Shown here in pieces: positions 6,680-8,920 of a stretch of 8,920 nucleotides of DNA. The DNA comes from Rhodothermales bacterium (lineage in GTDB: Bacteria > Bacteroidota > Rhodothermia > Rhodothermales > UBA10348). A program made the translations under genes and the position numbers. Every line of letters starts with the position of its first letter. Position 1 is the stretch's first letter. The DNA lies in contig JAURGV010000085.1 of the NCBI GenBank assembly GCA_030833605.1, positions 1-8,920 on the forward strand, written 5' to 3'. The notes beneath the pieces are model-generated. The model was given only the letters and a program-made list of their open reading frames with translations, made no database searches and was not told the DNA's origin.

Positions 6680-6902
6680 CTAGAACACGTGTTGAACTAA
6701 TTTCCCAGCCAATATTGCTGCCCGAATTAAGGCGCGTACGGAGATTTATTCGGCGTTTGGGCTGTTGAAAGCCCAAAGTTGCTGCGCAACCAAGCGCCTC
6801 ATTTATTCGCACTTCGTGCTCATCAGTCGGAAAGCTTCGCTTTCCTCGTGTGTCGCTCACTTCGTTCGCTCGTGTGAACCCGTTTGCCGGCTTCAAACCC
6901 AT
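6680..6902. other. Non-coding stretch with a cluster of short hairpins
   Basis: I see no gene here. From 6752 to 6898 there are at least five short inverted repeats. TTTGGGCT/AGCCCAAA is at 6756-6777 and GTTGC/GCAAC at 6778-6790. These two are closed together by GGCG (6752-6755) and CGCC (6795-6798), like a three-way junction. Then come GCAC-TTC-GTGC (6809-6819), GGAAAGC-TTC-GCTTTCC (6829-6845) and GTTTG/CAAAC (6882-6898). TCGCTC is also directly repeated between 6852 and 6871. The stretch lies just beyond the tRNA terminator. Decayed repeats, a structured RNA or an attC remnant are all possible. Confidence 0.6.
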
Positions 6903-6949
6903 ACAAAATAAGAATGGTCTGATGGGCTTCATGCCCGTCAGACCATTCT
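6903..6949 (-). terminator. Rho-independent terminator of the tRNA unit
   Basis: Two 17-nt arms (6911-6927 and 6933-6949) pair with a single G·U wobble around a 5-nt loop. On the minus strand the stem is followed by TATTTTGT, a short T-rich tail. It starts 2 nt beyond the discriminator base of tRNA-Glu, so it fits as the end of the tRNA transcript. On the plus strand no T-run follows, so it is directional. Confidence 0.78.
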
Positions 6950-6951
6950 AG

Positions 6952-7024
6952 TACCGCGTACGGGATTTGAACCCGTGTTACCGCCGTGAAAGGGCAGCGT
7001 CCTAGACCCCTAGACGAACGCGGC
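6952..7024 (-). tRNA. tRNA-Glu (anticodon TTC)
   Basis: The 73-nt sequence folds fully. The acceptor is GCCGCGT/ACGCGGT with a G1·U72 wobble. The D-arm begins TCGTCTAGGGG. The anticodon loop CTTTCAC carries TTC at 6988-6990. The T-arm is ACGGG-TTCAAAT-CCCGT, and the discriminator is A. It closely resembles bacterial tRNA-Glu, including the CTGCCCTTTCACGGCGG-type anticodon arm. The 3' CCA is not encoded: the next bases are CTA. It follows tRNA-His by 50 nt and is followed at once by a terminator. Confidence 0.97.
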
Positions 7025-7074
7025 ATTTTGAGATTAAATGGAGTTCCGTTGCCGGATTCCATCGTCGCTCAATA

Positions 7075-7152
7075 TGGGGTGATCGAGGGGTCTTGAACCC
7101 CCGACCTCCAGGGCCACAACCTGGCGCTCTAACCAACTGAGCTACGACCACC
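7075..7152 (-). tRNA. tRNA-His (anticodon GTG)
   Basis: The acceptor GTGGTCG/CGATCAC encloses a D-arm with GTAGCTCAGTTGGTTAGAGC. The anticodon stem CCAGG/CCTGG carries the loop TTGTGGC with GTG at 7115-7117. The T-arm is GGGGG-TTCAAGA-CCCCT. The tRNA-His hallmark is present: an extra G at position -1 (7152) opposite C73 (7078). The 3' CCA is encoded at 7075-7077. It is the first gene of the two-tRNA unit. Confidence 0.97.
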
Positions 7153-7170
7153 ATGTAATCACAGACTTGT

Positions 7171-7200
7171 AATATATGGCCCTACCCCAATACAGAGCAA
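7171..7200 (-). promoter_or_regulatory. Candidate promoter for the tRNA-His/tRNA-Glu unit
   Basis: On the minus strand TTGCTC (7195-7200) and TATATT (7171-7176) are separated by 18 nt. They lie about 19 nt upstream of the first tRNA base, the expected place for a vegetative promoter. The -10 box matches TATAAT at five of six positions, and the -35 box is weaker. The alternative is read-through from the PorZ-like gene, after which I see no terminator. Confidence 0.4.
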
Positions 7201-7248
7201 CCCAAATCCGTTTGAACTTTCTATGTACTTACCGATTTCGAGGTTGTT

Positions 7249-8920
7249 TTATCGAATAACGGCAATTTTCCCATAGGCCGTTCCTTCGTCGTTTTGGCCC
7301 ACAGCAATCACTAAATACACCCCAGACGACACCAATTGGCCGTTTTCATCCCTTCCGTCCCAGCTCAATCGTCCGCCTCGGGCCTCAATTCTGCGCACCA
7401 ACGACCCCGATGAAGTAACAATGCGAACACTAGTTTCAGCGACCAATCCTTCAACAAATACTTCTGGAGAGCTGTTTAAACTCATTCTGACCGGATTTGG
7501 AAACACTTTCAATTCCCGTACCGACTCGGACGGATTGATGGCATCCGACAAATAGCTCACCAATCCCCTATCGGTCGAAAAATATACTCTTCCGGTCTCG
7601 CCGTTCACGGCCACGCTGTTCACTTCATTCGAAAATATGGGTGAGTTATCTGTTGTAAAGTGTTTTACCGGCCTATATCCCCCTTCGGTAGACTCAACCA
7701 GCCAGGCGCCTTCGCTGGTTGCAAACCAGATGCGTCCTGCTGGGTCGACCGCGACATCGTTAATATTCAAGCCAAACAACATAAAGGTGCCTTGTGACCG
7801 ATCTGCCCATTGCGGCCATATGGGCTGCGCCGATTTGTCGCGCGCCACGATTCCCGTGTTGATGAAGAAAGCCGGTCCACTGTTCGTGCCAATCCAAACC
7901 AGTCCATCGCGATCTTCGGCAACCGCATTGACTTCCGTGCCCGGTAGGCCCACTCCTGCGCCACCCTTCGCGCCAAAGAAACGAAAGGAGTCGTCGCCAG
8001 GATTGGAAAGAGCTCCCGTGTCAAGCACGGCCAGGCCTCTCTTAGCCACAAAGTTGTTTTCGTTATGAATCAGAATCCATTTCTGATCAAACGAATCAAT
8101 AAAGATCTCTCCATAGGCGGTCGATCGCGAAAGCAGCCCCTCCCCAATCATGGGTCCAAAGGCGCTCCATTCTCCAGACGCTTGCCGTACATGCAGCGGC
8201 GCACCTGAACCTCGGGTGGTAAACCACATGTTGCCGAAGCGGTCTTCGTGTGCTCCGCCAACCACAATAAAACTGGAGGTACCGGTAGCGGGCAATAAGG
8301 AAGAGTTCGAGGTGTCAAACAAGTCTAATTCGCCAGAAAGCGACACTCTAGCGACGCCACCTCCCTCTGATCCGGCCCATCCTATGCCATCTTTTGCCCC
8401 AAATACGTGCAAAAAGCGGGACTTATTGACCAGCAGCGGCGATGTTTTTTCGCTGTATTCGACCCAATCACCATCTTCTTTCAAATGATGAAAGCCCGTG
8501 TTGTTGGCACTCGCCCCCCCTACCCATAGGTCGCCATTCACACCTACAGCCAAATTCGTGAAGTCGCCGGTACTTGGCCCACTTGGTGTTCTGGTACCGC
8601 TTGGAATGAACGTGTCCCCGCTCGTTGGGAGTTCGCCGAATGCGATTCCCGAATCGGCCGATCCAACCCAAAGCGTTCCTGCATCCGACAAAAACACGCT
8701 CGAGGGAAACAGGACGCCAGAAACGCCCAGCGTTCGCCAACCAATGCCCGCTTCAACCACGAGAACGCGAAACTCAGCCGAACCCACCAACACATTACCC
8801 GACACACTTAACTGGGTCACTTTTTGACCCGTAATATTGAATTTGGTAAACGTCCCATTGGGCGTCCGTGAATACAAATCTTGCTCGGTGCCCACGTAAA
8901 TGGACCCACCAAGAGCTTCC
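7249..8920 (-). CDS. porZ: PorZ-like β-propeller protein with type IX secretion C-terminal domain, N-terminus beyond the right edge
   Basis: The frame has 556 visible codons, ends with TAA at 7249-7251 and has no stop up to the right edge. An apparent GTG start at 8895 is internal, because the coding pattern continues upstream (EALGGSIYVGTEQDLYS). The body is a chain of propeller-blade motifs of the two-component-regulator type: GTLWVGSADSG, GDLWVGGAS, GNMWFTTRGSG, GLVWIGTNSG, GRIWFATSEGAWLV and GRVYFSTDRGLVSY. The last 85 or so residues start at VFPNPVR and contain the FlgD-like motif LSWDGRDENGQLVSSGVYLV. They end in GKIAVIR, as type IX sorting domains do. The blade pattern running directly into FPNPVR matches PorZ, the cell-surface protein that works with PorU, PorV and PorQ in the type IX attachment complex. 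Another propeller cargo of that system is the main alternative, so the symbol is tentative. Confidence 0.8.
   Translation of the reverse strand, partial: EALGGSIYVGTEQDLYSRTPNGTFTKFNITGQKVTQLSVSGNVLVGSAEFRVLVVEAGIGWRTLGVSGVLFPSSVFLSDAGTLWVGSADSGIAFGELPTSGDTFIPSGTRTPSGPSTGDFTNLAVGVNGDLWVGGASANNTGFHHLKEDGDWVEYSEKTSPLLVNKSRFLHVFGAKDGIGWAGSEGGGVARVSLSGELDLFDTSNSSLLPATGTSSFIVVGGAHEDRFGNMWFTTRGSGAPLHVRQASGEWSAFGPMIGEGLLSRSTAYGEIFIDSFDQKWILIHNENNFVAKRGLAVLDTGALSNPGDDSFRFFGAKGGAGVGLPGTEVNAVAEDRDGLVWIGTNSGPAFFINTGIVARDKSAQPIWPQWADRSQGTFMLFGLNINDVAVDPAGRIWFATSEGAWLVESTEGGYRPVKHFTTDNSPIFSNEVNSVAVNGETGRVYFSTDRGLVSYLSDAINPSESVRELKVFPNPVRMSLNSSPEVFVEGLVAETSVRIVTSSGSLVRRIEARGGRLSWDGRDENGQLVSSGVYLVIAVGQNDEGTAYGKIAVIR

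Noticed and set aside
6823..7062. 79-codon minus-strand frame, and the overlapping frame at 6603-6932
   Set aside because: The first runs through tRNA-Glu and its terminator, and the second through the hairpin cluster and part of the terminator. Neither has coding character.
8895..8895. GTG at 8893-8895 as the start of the PorZ-like gene
   Set aside because: The frame continues to the right edge with the same propeller pattern (GGSIYVGTEQDLY), so this is an internal Val codon.

Overview
The window reads as chromosomal DNA of a Gram-negative member of the Bacteroidota/FCB group. The main reason is the right-hand gene, a β-propeller protein ending in a type IX secretion-type C-terminal domain that resembles PorZ. 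Supporting signs are large outer-membrane β-barrel proteins with Ala/Pro-rich linkers and start codons that mostly lack Shine-Dalgarno sequences. The G+C content is moderate, roughly 50 %. The class (for example Balneolia or Rhodothermia) is a guess.

Layout from left to right. (1) Positions 1-2437, minus strand: the first 812 codons of a very large exported outer-membrane protein, open at the left edge. It has two successive β-barrel-like domains, a coiled-coil and Met/His-rich linker, and the start of a third barrel-like domain. (2) Positions 2609-5647, minus strand: a tight three-gene operon encoding an ABC-2 type exporter, in the order lipoprotein membrane-fusion subunit, ATPase, permease. 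The ATPase and permease genes overlap by ATGA. (3) Positions 5648-6910: an accessory-looking stretch. It holds two small plus-strand genes, opposite to everything around them: an NTF2/SnoaL-like protein and a 54-residue glycine-zipper membrane protein. The NTF2 gene is bracketed by sequences that look like integron gene-cassette boundaries and an attC site. A dense cluster of short hairpins follows. (4) Positions 6903-7200, minus strand: a tRNA-His(GTG) to tRNA-Glu(TTC) unit with a candidate promoter and a long-stem terminator. (5) Positions 7249-8920, minus strand: the 3' part of the PorZ-like gene, open at the right edge.

The three operon products should form one envelope-spanning machine. 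The ATPase powers the permease in the inner membrane, and the lipid-anchored adaptor bridges towards an outer-membrane channel that is not encoded here. The PorZ-like protein implies a type IX secretion system elsewhere in the genome. The two barrel and secretion genes are otherwise unconnected in this window.

The observation most worth a second look is the putative mobile gene cassette at about 5975-6495. A GTTATAC before the NTF2 gene is matched by its exact reverse complement GTATAAC after it. That second copy opens a sequence of about 108 nt with paired inner arms (TATACGG/CCGTATA) and ends in a GTTG core. No integrase gene is in the window. If real, this would be a solitary cassette or an integron-less attC site.
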